Assembly: GCF_031581065.1 (NCBI RefSeq)
Contig: NZ_JAVLBN010000008.1
Location: 1-64,000, forward strand
DNA length: 64,000 nt
Origin: Salibacter sp031581065
GTDB lineage: Bacteria; Bacteroidota; Bacteroidia; Flavobacteriales_G; Salibacteraceae
Reading direction: 5' to 3'
The notes under the pieces were generated by a model. That model was not told the origin of the DNA. It worked only from the letters and a program-made list of their open reading frames with translations, and made no database searches. Positions 52,718 through 60,317 of the stretch are shown in pieces (position 1 is the first letter of the stretch; each line of letters starts with the position of its first letter). A program made the translations under genes and the position numbers.

Positions 52718-54118
52718 TTATTTCTTGAGTGAACCCACCATATCTTCAGGTCGCACCCATTCTTCGAATTGTTCTTCTGTCAAAAACCCGAGGTTAACCG
52801 CCTCTTCCTTGAGCGTTGTCCCATTTTCGTGAGCTGTTTTAGCGATTTTCGCAGCTTTCTCATAACCAATTTTGGTATTGAGGGCCGTGACGAGCATCAA
52901 TGAATTATTGAGGTGCTCGTTGATTCGGGATTCATTAGGTTCAATTCCAACAGCGCAGTTGTCGTTAAACGATACGCAGGCATCTCCAATCAGTTGAGCA
53001 CTTTGTAAGACATTGTAAGCCATCACTGGCTTGAAAACATTTAGTTCGTAATGTCCCTGCGTGCCTCCAACAGTAACAGCAACGTCATTTCCCATTACCT
53101 GTGCGCAAACCATTGTAAGTGCCTCAGGCTGTGTTGGGTTAACTTTGCCCGGCATAATCGATGAACCGGGCTCGTTTGCTGGGATTGTGATTTCGCCAAT
53201 TCCAGCTCTTGGCCCTGACGCGAGCAATCGAATATCATTGGCTATTTTGTTGAGCGAAACAGCGAGTTGCTTAAGCGCTCCGTGCGTTTCAACCAAAGCA
53301 TCGTGCGCTGCTAAGGCTTCAAATTTATTTTCAGCTGAGCGAAATGGGAGGCCTGTGAAATCTGCGATTTTTTTAGCGACCAATTCGGCATAGCCCTCAG
53401 GAGTATTGATTCCGGTTCCTACAGCAGTTCCACCCAAAGCGAGTTCTGACAGGTGATCTAAGCTATTGTTCAGAGCCTTTAGTCCGTGATCGAGTTGTGA
53501 TACGTAGCCGGAAAATTCTTGACCGAGCGTCAAAGGTGTTGCATCCATTAGGTGGGTACGCCCAATTTTCACGACTTTCATCAACTCGTCAGACTTCTTC
53601 TTGAGCGTATCGCGCAATTTTTCAACACCCGGAATCGTAACTTCTACAATTTTCTTGTAAGCCGCGATGTGCATTCCGGTTGGAAAAGTGTCATTAGAAC
53701 TTTGAGACTTATTGACATCATCATTGGGATGAATAAACCGCTCTCCTTCTCCCAGCTTGTTTCCCTGTAAAACATGAGCGCGGTTAGCCACCACTTCATT
53801 TACGTTCATGTTCGATTGTGTCCCGCTGCCAGTTTGCCATACAACAAGTGGAAACTGATCATCGAGATCACCTTTTAGGATTTCATCACATACTTTACTG
53901 ATGAGTTCCTTTTTATCGTCTTCGAGAGCTCCTAACTCAGCATTAGTGTGAGCCGCAGCCTTTTTGAGGTAAGCAAAACCGTGAACGATTTCAATTGGCA
54001 TGCTTCCCGGTTCACCAATTTTAAAGTTGTTTCGGGAGCGTTCAGTTTGTGCACCCCAGTACTTATCAGCAGGAACCTTCACATCTCCGATTGTATCTTT
54101 TTCAATTCTATATTCCAT
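52718..54118 (-). CDS. fumC: Class II fumarate hydratase
   Basis: 466 residues. Family signature GSSIMPGKVNPTQPE, the SSNDTFPT and GSGTQSNMNVNEV blocks, and GRTHLMDATPLTLGQEF. Catalyses fumarate to malate in the TCA cycle without an iron-sulfur cluster. It stands alone between terminators. Confidence 0.96.
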   Translation of the reverse strand: MEYRIEKDTIGDVKVPADKYWGAQTERSRNNFKIGEPGSMPIEIVHGFAYLKKAAAHTNAELGALEDDKKELISKVCDEILKGDLDDQFPLVVWQTGSGTQSNMNVNEVVANRAHVLQGNKLGEGERFIHPNDDVNKSQSSNDTFPTGMHIAAYKKIVEVTIPGVEKLRDTLKKKSDELMKVVKIGRTHLMDATPLTLGQEFSGYVSQLDHGLKALNNSLDHLSELALGGTAVGTGINTPEGYAELVAKKIADFTGLPFRSAENKFEALAAHDALVETHGALKQLAVSLNKIANDIRLLASGPRAGIGEITIPANEPGSSIMPGKVNPTQPEALTMVCAQVMGNDVAVTVGGTQGHYELNVFKPVMAYNVLQSAQLIGDACVSFNDNCAVGIEPNESRINEHLNNSLMLVTALNTKIGYEKAAKIAKTAHENGTTLKEEAVNLGFLTEEQFEEWVRPEDMVGSLKK

Positions 54119-54197
54119 TGAACAATTATTTTTGAGTTTTCAGAATACGAAATAAAACTTTTCTATTCTGAATCGCCATTTCATTTGCGCTATTTTC

Positions 54198-54205
54198 TAC
54201 ATTTG
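54198..54205 (+). promoter_or_regulatory. Putative -7 promoter box of the small ORF at 54229
   Basis: TACATTTG matches TAnnTTTG exactly, 23 bp before the ATG at 54229. The -33 region shows no TTTG at the usual spacing. Confidence 0.4.
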
Positions 54206-54228
54206 TGGTCGAAAACATTGAATAGATT

Positions 54229-54375
54229 ATGAAGTTTCTAGGATTTTTAGTTTTTGTCGTTATCGCGAGCGCAGCTTTCTTCGTACCTCTTGCAGTTGGA
54301 ACAACCCTTCCTTTAGCAGCTAAACCTGAAAAGGAAGAAGAGGAGAAAAAAGAAGAAGAAAAGACTGAAGCTTAA
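54229..54375 (+). CDS. 48-residue membrane or secreted protein with acidic Glu/Lys tail
   Basis: ATG 54229 to TAA 54375. A hydrophobic N-terminal half (MKFLGFLVFVVIASAAFF, then VPLAVGTT) resembles a signal anchor. The C-terminal half is KPEKEEEEKKEEEK-like and strongly charged. It has a -7-like box 23 bp before. The stop overlaps the convergent ArsC-like gene's stop by 4 bp. Function unknown. Confidence 0.6.
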   Translation: MKFLGFLVFVVIASAAFFVPLAVGTTLPLAAKPEKEEEEKKEEEKTEA

Positions 54376-54719
54376 AATAGCTCATTTACATTTTCTGGCG
54401 GTCTCCCGATGACTGCTCTATTACCCTTCACGACAACAGGTCGCTGGATGAGCTTTGGATTTTGGTGCATTACTTCAATCCACTCTTCGTCATTCAGGTT
54501 TAGTTTTTTGTACTCTTCTTTGAACTTCTTTTCCTCTTTTCTCACTAAATCAAATGGTTTAACATTTAATTTAGCGAGAATTTTTTTGAGTTCTTCTTTG
54601 GTCGGAACCTCTTTTAAATATTGTACAACATCAAAGCTGACACCCTTATCTTCCAACATTTGAAGCGCTTCCCTGCTTTTTTTGCATCTCGGATTGTGAT
54701 AGATTGTATATTCACTCAT
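54372..54719 (-). CDS. ArsC/Spx-family arsenate reductase-like protein
   Basis: 115 residues, full length for the ArsC/Spx thioredoxin-fold family. HNPRCKKSREALQMLE carries the catalytic Cys in an NPRC motif as in ArsC. Also VQYLKEVPTKEELK, FDLVRKEEK and the LIQRPVVVKGNRAVIGRPPE block with the Arg triad. Called an arsenate reductase-like (glutaredoxin-dependent) protein; some family members have other reductase roles and no ars genes are near. Confidence 0.87.
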   Translation of the reverse strand: MSEYTIYHNPRCKKSREALQMLEDKGVSFDVVQYLKEVPTKEELKKILAKLNVKPFDLVRKEEKKFKEEYKKLNLNDEEWIEVMHQNPKLIQRPVVVKGNRAVIGRPPENVNELF

Positions 54720-54874
54720 ATTTTTATTTTTGGTTTAACTCAACAATCAGATTCTATTGACAACAAATATTTTCAATAGAATAGAATGAAAAAATAGTAA
54801 TTCTTAGTATTTTGCAGTTTTAAGATAGCAACGATAAGCATTATTTTGCGTCCAAAGTAATGAGTTGATACACG

Positions 54875-57800
54875 ATGATTATGAAACGATTATTACTTGC
54901 ACCTTTTATAACCCTTTTTATTTTACTGGTCAACAACCCCGTAGAGGCTACTCACGTATCTGGCGGTAATATAGAATATCAATGTATAGGTCCAAATCAA
55001 TTTCAAATTACACTTCGTTTATTTGAAGACTGCTCTGGTTCTGCTACCTTAGGGAATAATGAAGATATTGATATCACATCTAATTGCGGTTTCAATCAAA
55101 CTTTAACATTAAACCGAATAGGCCCAGCAAGCGAGATTTCTCAATTGTGTGCAACAGCTCTACCCAATAGCTCTTGTTCTGGTGGTGGTCTTCCAGGGAT
55201 GTTAGAATACATCTATCAAGCAACTATTACTCTTCCTGCGGGATGTGACAGTTTACAACTTGCATATTCTGTAGCTGACAGGAATTCTTCAAATAACATA
55301 TCTAATTCACTTAATGAAGAATTCTCAGTTGTCGCAACACTCGACAATAGCATCCCTTGTCCTAATAGTTCTCCAACATTCTCATATAGCGGAATTCCAT
55401 ATGTATGCGTTGGTCAAAATGTAGAATTCAATCCCGGTGTAGTTGAGACAGACGGTGACTCATTAGTTTACAACCTAGTAACCCCATTAGGCAATAACTT
55501 AAACCCTATTACTTACAACGCAGGTTTTTCTTCAACACAGCCTTTTGGAGCTGCATCTCCTGTTAACTTTAACAGCACAAACGGTCAGTTATCATTCATT
55601 CCTGATGCAAGCATGGCTAATGCTCCAGGGAATTGGGTTGTTGCTATTGAAGTCTGTGAATATCGTGGAGACTCACTTATAGGCTGTGTAACTCGAGACT
55701 TTCAGTTTGTAGTACAAAACTGTAACAATGCCATACCATATATGATTGATCCGGGATTCATGAATGTAGGTAGTCAAACAACTATATTAGATTCCAACTC
55801 ATTGGAGGTTTGTGCTGGTGACTCTTTTAGTTTTCAACTTATGTTTACTGATTCTCTTTTAGGTGGTCAACCAACAGGAGATTCTGTTATTTCATTCACA
55901 AATGTTGATGCCGTATTCCCTAATTCTAATGTCAATGTCATAAATGATGATACAAGCATTATCACTGTAAATGGTAATATACCAACGACTCAAGCAGGGA
56001 TGAAAAGTTTTACAGTTCAGTTAGAGGATGACGCCTGTCCTGTTCCTGCTCTTTCTATTTTACAGTTTGATTTAACTGTCCTGCCTAAAACAACTATTAC
56101 AAGTACAAGTGACCCGGATACACTCTGTTCCCAAAATGACACTACTTTTATTGAAGTAGTAGGTGGCAATCAGTTTAATTGGAATGTTCTTTCAGGAGAA
56201 GCTATTAATCCGGGAGTCAACTTTAGTGATACTGCTGCTGTCACAGGGAATGATTTTTGGGCAAAGCCTAGTCAAACCACTACGTACGAGGTGGTTTCTG
56301 ACAATTTTAATGGTTGTGGTAATCGAGACACTCTTACTGTTGTTGTATCAGATCTAATAACACTTAGCCCTATACTTAGTGATACAGTTATTTGCTACAA
56401 TGACTCTGTTGAATTAGGAGCCTTTTCAAGCTCTTTTAATAGTTATGCCTGGAATACAGGCGCAAGTACTCCAACAATTTTTGGTTATGGTGGAAACAAT
56501 TACCAGGTAACTATTTCTGATAGCTTAGGATGTACAGCTGCAGATATCGCTAATATTACAAACTATACACAATTAGCATTTGGACTACCTGTAGACGATA
56601 CAATTTGTGTGGCTGAAGATAGTGTTGAAATCGGGCCGGGAAACATATTCGATAGTTATTCATGGAATACGAGTTCTAGTGATAGCTCTATATTAGTTTA
56701 TGCGCCTGGAGATTATTCAATTACGGCTATTGACAGCAATTCCTGTACTTATTCAGATACTTTTAGCTTAGCTCACAACCCTGATATCCTATTTAGTTTA
56801 CCTAATGATACATTCATCTGTTACTATGACACGATTGTGATTGACGCTTCAACACCCGGTTTCGATACTTATAATTGGAACTTATTACCTGATACAGGCT
56901 CAAGTATCAATTATGGTCCCGGTGAATACTCTTTGGTTGCAATTGATACTAATGGTTGCCAAAAGAGTGATTCTATATTAGTATCGAGTTCAGGTATTGT
57001 AGATATTGTTCCAAATACTGAGGTTATTTGCCCAGAAGACTCTGTCGAAATAATTGGTGACTCGGTTTTAACAGCATACAGTTGGAGCACTAATGAAATT
57101 ACTCAAAGTATTTTCGCTGATACTGCAGGTGTTTACACTGTTACTGGAACTGACACTCTAGGGTGCCAGTACAGTGATAGTACTGAAGTTCAATATTTCA
57201 ATGTAACTCAAGTAGATCTTGGACCAGATGACACCTTATGTCTTGGAGCAACATCTGTTCTTGATGCTGGTGCTGGCTTCAATTCTTATACATGGGATGA
57301 TGCTTCAACTAACCAAGTTAGAACGGTTAGCCAGTCTGACGATTATGCTGTTACAACTACTGATCAAAATGGTTGCTTATCATCTGATACTGTAAATATT
57401 TATTTTGATCCAGGCGAACAATTTGATTTAGGCAATGATACTGCGATTTGTCTAATAGACAGCATACAGCTTTCTGCACCAGCCAATCAGTCAGCATACT
57501 CCTGGAGTACGGGTGATACTACTGCTAATATTTTTGCACAAGCAGGCACCTTCTCTGTTACTGTAACAAATACAAGAGGTTGCACATCATCTGATACAAT
57601 CAACATTACTTTCAGAACCCCACCAACCGTTTCAATTGGTTCTGACCAATACTACTGTGAGAATACAACATTCTCTCAGCCAGTTGATCCTGGTTTTGGC
57701 TACAGTAGTTACTTATGGTACGATGGCTCAACTAATCAAGTTAACAATATTAATGAACAAGATGATACGGTTTGGGTTGAAGTTACTGATGGTTTTGGCT

Positions 57801-59470
57801 GTATAGGATCTGATACACTACAGGTCATTGAAGATCCAATTCCTTCATTATCTCTTGGAGGTGGTGACTCAATTTGTGCTGGACAGTCTAAGGCATTGAA
57901 TGCTGGTACGGCTGGTGGAAGTATTGTCAGCTATCAATGGAGTTTCAATAATCAGAGCACACAATCTATTAATATTTCTTCAAGCTCAACTATTAACAAC
58001 ACTTCAAGTACTGATTATTCTGTCACAGTTACAGACACAAATGGTTGTGTAAACAGTGATACTTTTACGCTGGTTGTTTCTCCTCTGCCAGAACCTAATC
58101 TGGGAAATGATACTGCTTACTGTTTTGGTGATAATTTCCAGACCAACCTCGACCCTGGTCAGTTTACATCATATTCATGGAACACTGGAGCAACATCACA
58201 AAACATTACAGTTGGTGCTGCTGACAGTACATATTCTGTAACTGTAACTGATATTAACGGATGTACAAACGATGACAATATAAGAGTCACAGAAAACCCT
58301 TTACCACAACCTAACTTAGGGCCTGATACATCAATTTGCTCTGGTGTTACTTTCAATATTGTTTTATCCCCAGGTGGATTTGAGGACTATAATTGGTCAA
58401 CTGGTTCAGGAAATTCATCGATTTTAGTGACTCAGGGCGGAAGTTATAGTGTCACTGTTACTGATATTAATGGTTGTGTAAACGATGACACTAAGGACAT
58501 TAACATCCTGCAATCTCCTCAAATCAATTTAGGTGGTGATAGAGTTCTTTGTGAAGATAGCAACTTTGCGATCACTTTAGATGCGACTCCTACCTTAATT
58601 GGTCCTGCGTATGGCTACAACTGGAACACATCAGAGACAACTGACACAATTGAAGTAAATGATTTTGGTTCTTACTCGGTTACTGTTTCAAACCCGAATA
58701 ATGGCTGTATAGATTCTGCAAGTGTTGATTTCACTCCTTTTGGAACTGTGGAACCTAATCTTGGTGAAGACGGCTTTATTTGCGAAGGAGAGGCTGTAGT
58801 TCTAAACCCTAATGTTCAATCAGAAGGGTATAGTTATACGTGGAGTACAGGTGCCAACACCAGAATGATAACCGTAACGAATGAAGGTTCATACTGGGTT
58901 GAACTAAATGCAATAAATGGTACTTGTGAAGGGATACGTGACACAATTCTACTAGACAGAGCTCTTCAACCTGTTGTTGAGTTAGGCGACCAAATACGTG
59001 CTTGTGAGGGTCAGGTTGTAGAATTACTCAATCAACAAACCGGATTCCCCAATACTGAATATTATTGGCAAGATACTATTAATTCAAAAGCTATATCTGT
59101 AACAAGCAGCGGTACATACAGAGTTAAAGCTGTTAATCAGTGTGGTACTATTACAGATGAAATATCAGTTATTTTCGACAACTGCTACCAGGTATTTGTC
59201 CCAGATGCCTTCACTCCAAATGGCGATGGTGTTAATGATGAGTTTATGGCGAAAACTGGTCAAGACTTGATTGAATACTCAATGGTTATTTACAACCGTT
59301 GGGGTGAAGTAGTCTTTAAAACAAATGACATTAGAGTAGGATGGGATGGAACAATGAATGGAAATCCTCTACCTCAAGACTCTTACGTTTGGAGAATATC
59401 ATACATATCTGCACTGGATGAAACTCAAACGAGAAAAGAAAAACAAGGAAAAGTCATTATGATAAAATAG
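54875..59470 (+). CDS. Giant repeat surface protein with gliding-motility (T9SS type B) C-terminal domain
   Basis: 1531 residues. Signal peptide (MIMKRLLLAPFITL, cut after VEA). An N-terminal ~370-residue part has paired Cys and THVSGGNIEYQC. It is followed by about eleven repeats of ~65-80 residues with the pattern CxxDSVxL..FxSYxWNTG...GxYSVTVTDxxGC..SDT, each with conserved Cys. The end, VFVPDAFTPNGDGVNDEF...NRWGEVVF...GWDGTMNG, is the gliding-motility-associated type B sorting domain. A cell-surface adhesin is likely. The start shares ATGATTATGAA with two other secreted genes. Confidence 0.92.
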   Translation: MIMKRLLLAPFITLFILLVNNPVEATHVSGGNIEYQCIGPNQFQITLRLFEDCSGSATLGNNEDIDITSNCGFNQTLTLNRIGPASEISQLCATALPNSSCSGGGLPGMLEYIYQATITLPAGCDSLQLAYSVADRNSSNNISNSLNEEFSVVATLDNSIPCPNSSPTFSYSGIPYVCVGQNVEFNPGVVETDGDSLVYNLVTPLGNNLNPITYNAGFSSTQPFGAASPVNFNSTNGQLSFIPDASMANAPGNWVVAIEVCEYRGDSLIGCVTRDFQFVVQNCNNAIPYMIDPGFMNVGSQTTILDSNSLEVCAGDSFSFQLMFTDSLLGGQPTGDSVISFTNVDAVFPNSNVNVINDDTSIITVNGNIPTTQAGMKSFTVQLEDDACPVPALSILQFDLTVLPKTTITSTSDPDTLCSQNDTTFIEVVGGNQFNWNVLSGEAINPGVNFSDTAAVTGNDFWAKPSQTTTYEVVSDNFNGCGNRDTLTVVVSDLITLSPILSDTVICYNDSVELGAFSSSFNSYAWNTGASTPTIFGYGGNNYQVTISDSLGCTAADIANITNYTQLAFGLPVDDTICVAEDSVEIGPGNIFDSYSWNTSSSDSSILVYAPGDYSITAIDSNSCTYSDTFSLAHNPDILFSLPNDTFICYYDTIVIDASTPGFDTYNWNLLPDTGSSINYGPGEYSLVAIDTNGCQKSDSILVSSSGIVDIVPNTEVICPEDSVEIIGDSVLTAYSWSTNEITQSIFADTAGVYTVTGTDTLGCQYSDSTEVQYFNVTQVDLGPDDTLCLGATSVLDAGAGFNSYTWDDASTNQVRTVSQSDDYAVTTTDQNGCLSSDTVNIYFDPGEQFDLGNDTAICLIDSIQLSAPANQSAYSWSTGDTTANIFAQAGTFSVTVTNTRGCTSSDTINITFRTPPTVSIGSDQYYCENTTFSQPVDPGFGYSSYLWYDGSTNQVNNINEQDDTVWVEVTDGFGCIGSDTLQVIEDPIPSLSLGGGDSICAGQSKALNAGTAGGSIVSYQWSFNNQSTQSINISSSSTINNTSSTDYSVTVTDTNGCVNSDTFTLVVSPLPEPNLGNDTAYCFGDNFQTNLDPGQFTSYSWNTGATSQNITVGAADSTYSVTVTDINGCTNDDNIRVTENPLPQPNLGPDTSICSGVTFNIVLSPGGFEDYNWSTGSGNSSILVTQGGSYSVTVTDINGCVNDDTKDINILQSPQINLGGDRVLCEDSNFAITLDATPTLIGPAYGYNWNTSETTDTIEVNDFGSYSVTVSNPNNGCIDSASVDFTPFGTVEPNLGEDGFICEGEAVVLNPNVQSEGYSYTWSTGANTRMITVTNEGSYWVELNAINGTCEGIRDTILLDRALQPVVELGDQIRACEGQVVELLNQQTGFPNTEYYWQDTINSKAISVTSSGTYRVKAVNQCGTITDEISVIFDNCYQVFVPDAFTPNGDGVNDEFMAKTGQDLIEYSMVIYNRWGEVVFKTNDIRVGWDGTMNGNPLPQDSYVWRISYISALDETQTRKEKQGKVIMIK

Positions 59471-59495
59471 TGATAGTTATTTCAGTAGTAAAAGT

Positions 59496-59532
59496 AGAGA
59501 GCTCAGTCAATAATTGATTGGGCTCTTTTTTT
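59496..59532 (+). terminator. Terminator of the giant repeat protein gene
   Basis: A long imperfect hairpin, AGAGCTCAGTCA (59498-59509) with TGATTGGGCTCT ending at 59525, then T7. Good intrinsic terminator for the plus-strand gene ending at 59470. Confidence 0.85.
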
Positions 59533-59533
59533 C

Positions 59534-60139
59534 AATAATAATGGTAGTCACAAGCAGCATCTAGATTAAAACATGAACCTACCTCTCATTTTGCAGAAGT
59601 TAAGCACATAACTGTGAAATATAGACCAAAGCTCTCCATTAATACTATTAAGATCATGACTAATTAAATAGATAATGTTTAAGCAGTTTAGTTTCGAGGG
59701 TCTAGGTTAAGGCTGAGGAGAAAGAGAAGCTACTTTTTCATCTATTTGAATCTGCAAAATTTGCGACATCTGTGTTCAATCCAGAAATAGAAAGCTTGTA
59801 CCTCTGATTATCTCTCTTTCTTTTAAGAATACTGCTCCCTTTCGATCAATGTATTTTGAAATTTAAGCCCGAGATCAAGTCTGAGATAAGGAATTATTAA
59901 TGATGGCTTTAATTGATTGAAAGCTTGGGATTAAAGAAGTTTTTAAGTTAAAACCTAATAGCCACGAAACCAGAGAAAACGTTTCTTATCCATTAATGAC
60001 GCTAATAATCGGTTATTTACCTAGGCTTTTTTATCTAAAACAATTAGTATATCTCATCTGATGATATCCTTCCTAACAATAAATAAATGAGAAGCATAAA
60101 AACTGAATAGCGATTAGAAGGCACTATTATTCAATAAAA
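59534..60139. other. Non-coding gap without recognised gene
   Basis: About 600 bp of AT-rich sequence between the terminator after the repeat protein and the minus-strand terminators. No ORF of credible length, no known RNA gene or repeat was recognised. Stretches near 59720-59830 have less A/T bias and could be a decayed gene. See the finding on this gap. Confidence 0.6.
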
Positions 60140-60161
60140 AAAGCGCTGTAAAAGCGCTTTG
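60132..60161 (-). terminator. Second, distal minus-strand terminator
   Basis: AAAGCGCT (60140-60147) pairs perfectly with AGCGCTTT (60153-60160), followed by T7 on the minus strand. It is 100 bp past the main terminator of the surface gene, so it could be a tandem stop or end an unlisted RNA. Confidence 0.7.
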
Positions 60162-60258
60162 AACTTAAAAAAATAGGTTTTCCGTGAGGGGAGTAATGCA
60201 ATAATAAAAAAATTTACCGAAATAGCACAAGACAAGCGTTAATTTTTTTATCAATTTA

Positions 60259-60290
60259 AAAATATAGAGGCAGGATTTTCCTGCCTCTAT
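60259..60290 (-). terminator. Terminator of the TNE-repeat surface gene
   Basis: ATAGAGGCAGG (60264-60274) pairs perfectly with CCTGCCTCTAT (60280-60290), then T-rich on the minus strand, 28 bp past the stop codon at 60318. Confidence 0.85.
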
Positions 60291-60317
60291 TGAATTCATT
60301 AAAGAGTTTAAGCTCAA

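Noticed and set aside
54372..54719. Arsenic resistance operon
   Set aside because: The ArsC-like gene stands alone with no arsR, arsB or acr3 near it.
54875..59470. DNA tandem repeat or CRISPR-like array in the giant surface gene
   Set aside because: Repetition is at the protein level with diverged DNA; it is one open reading frame.
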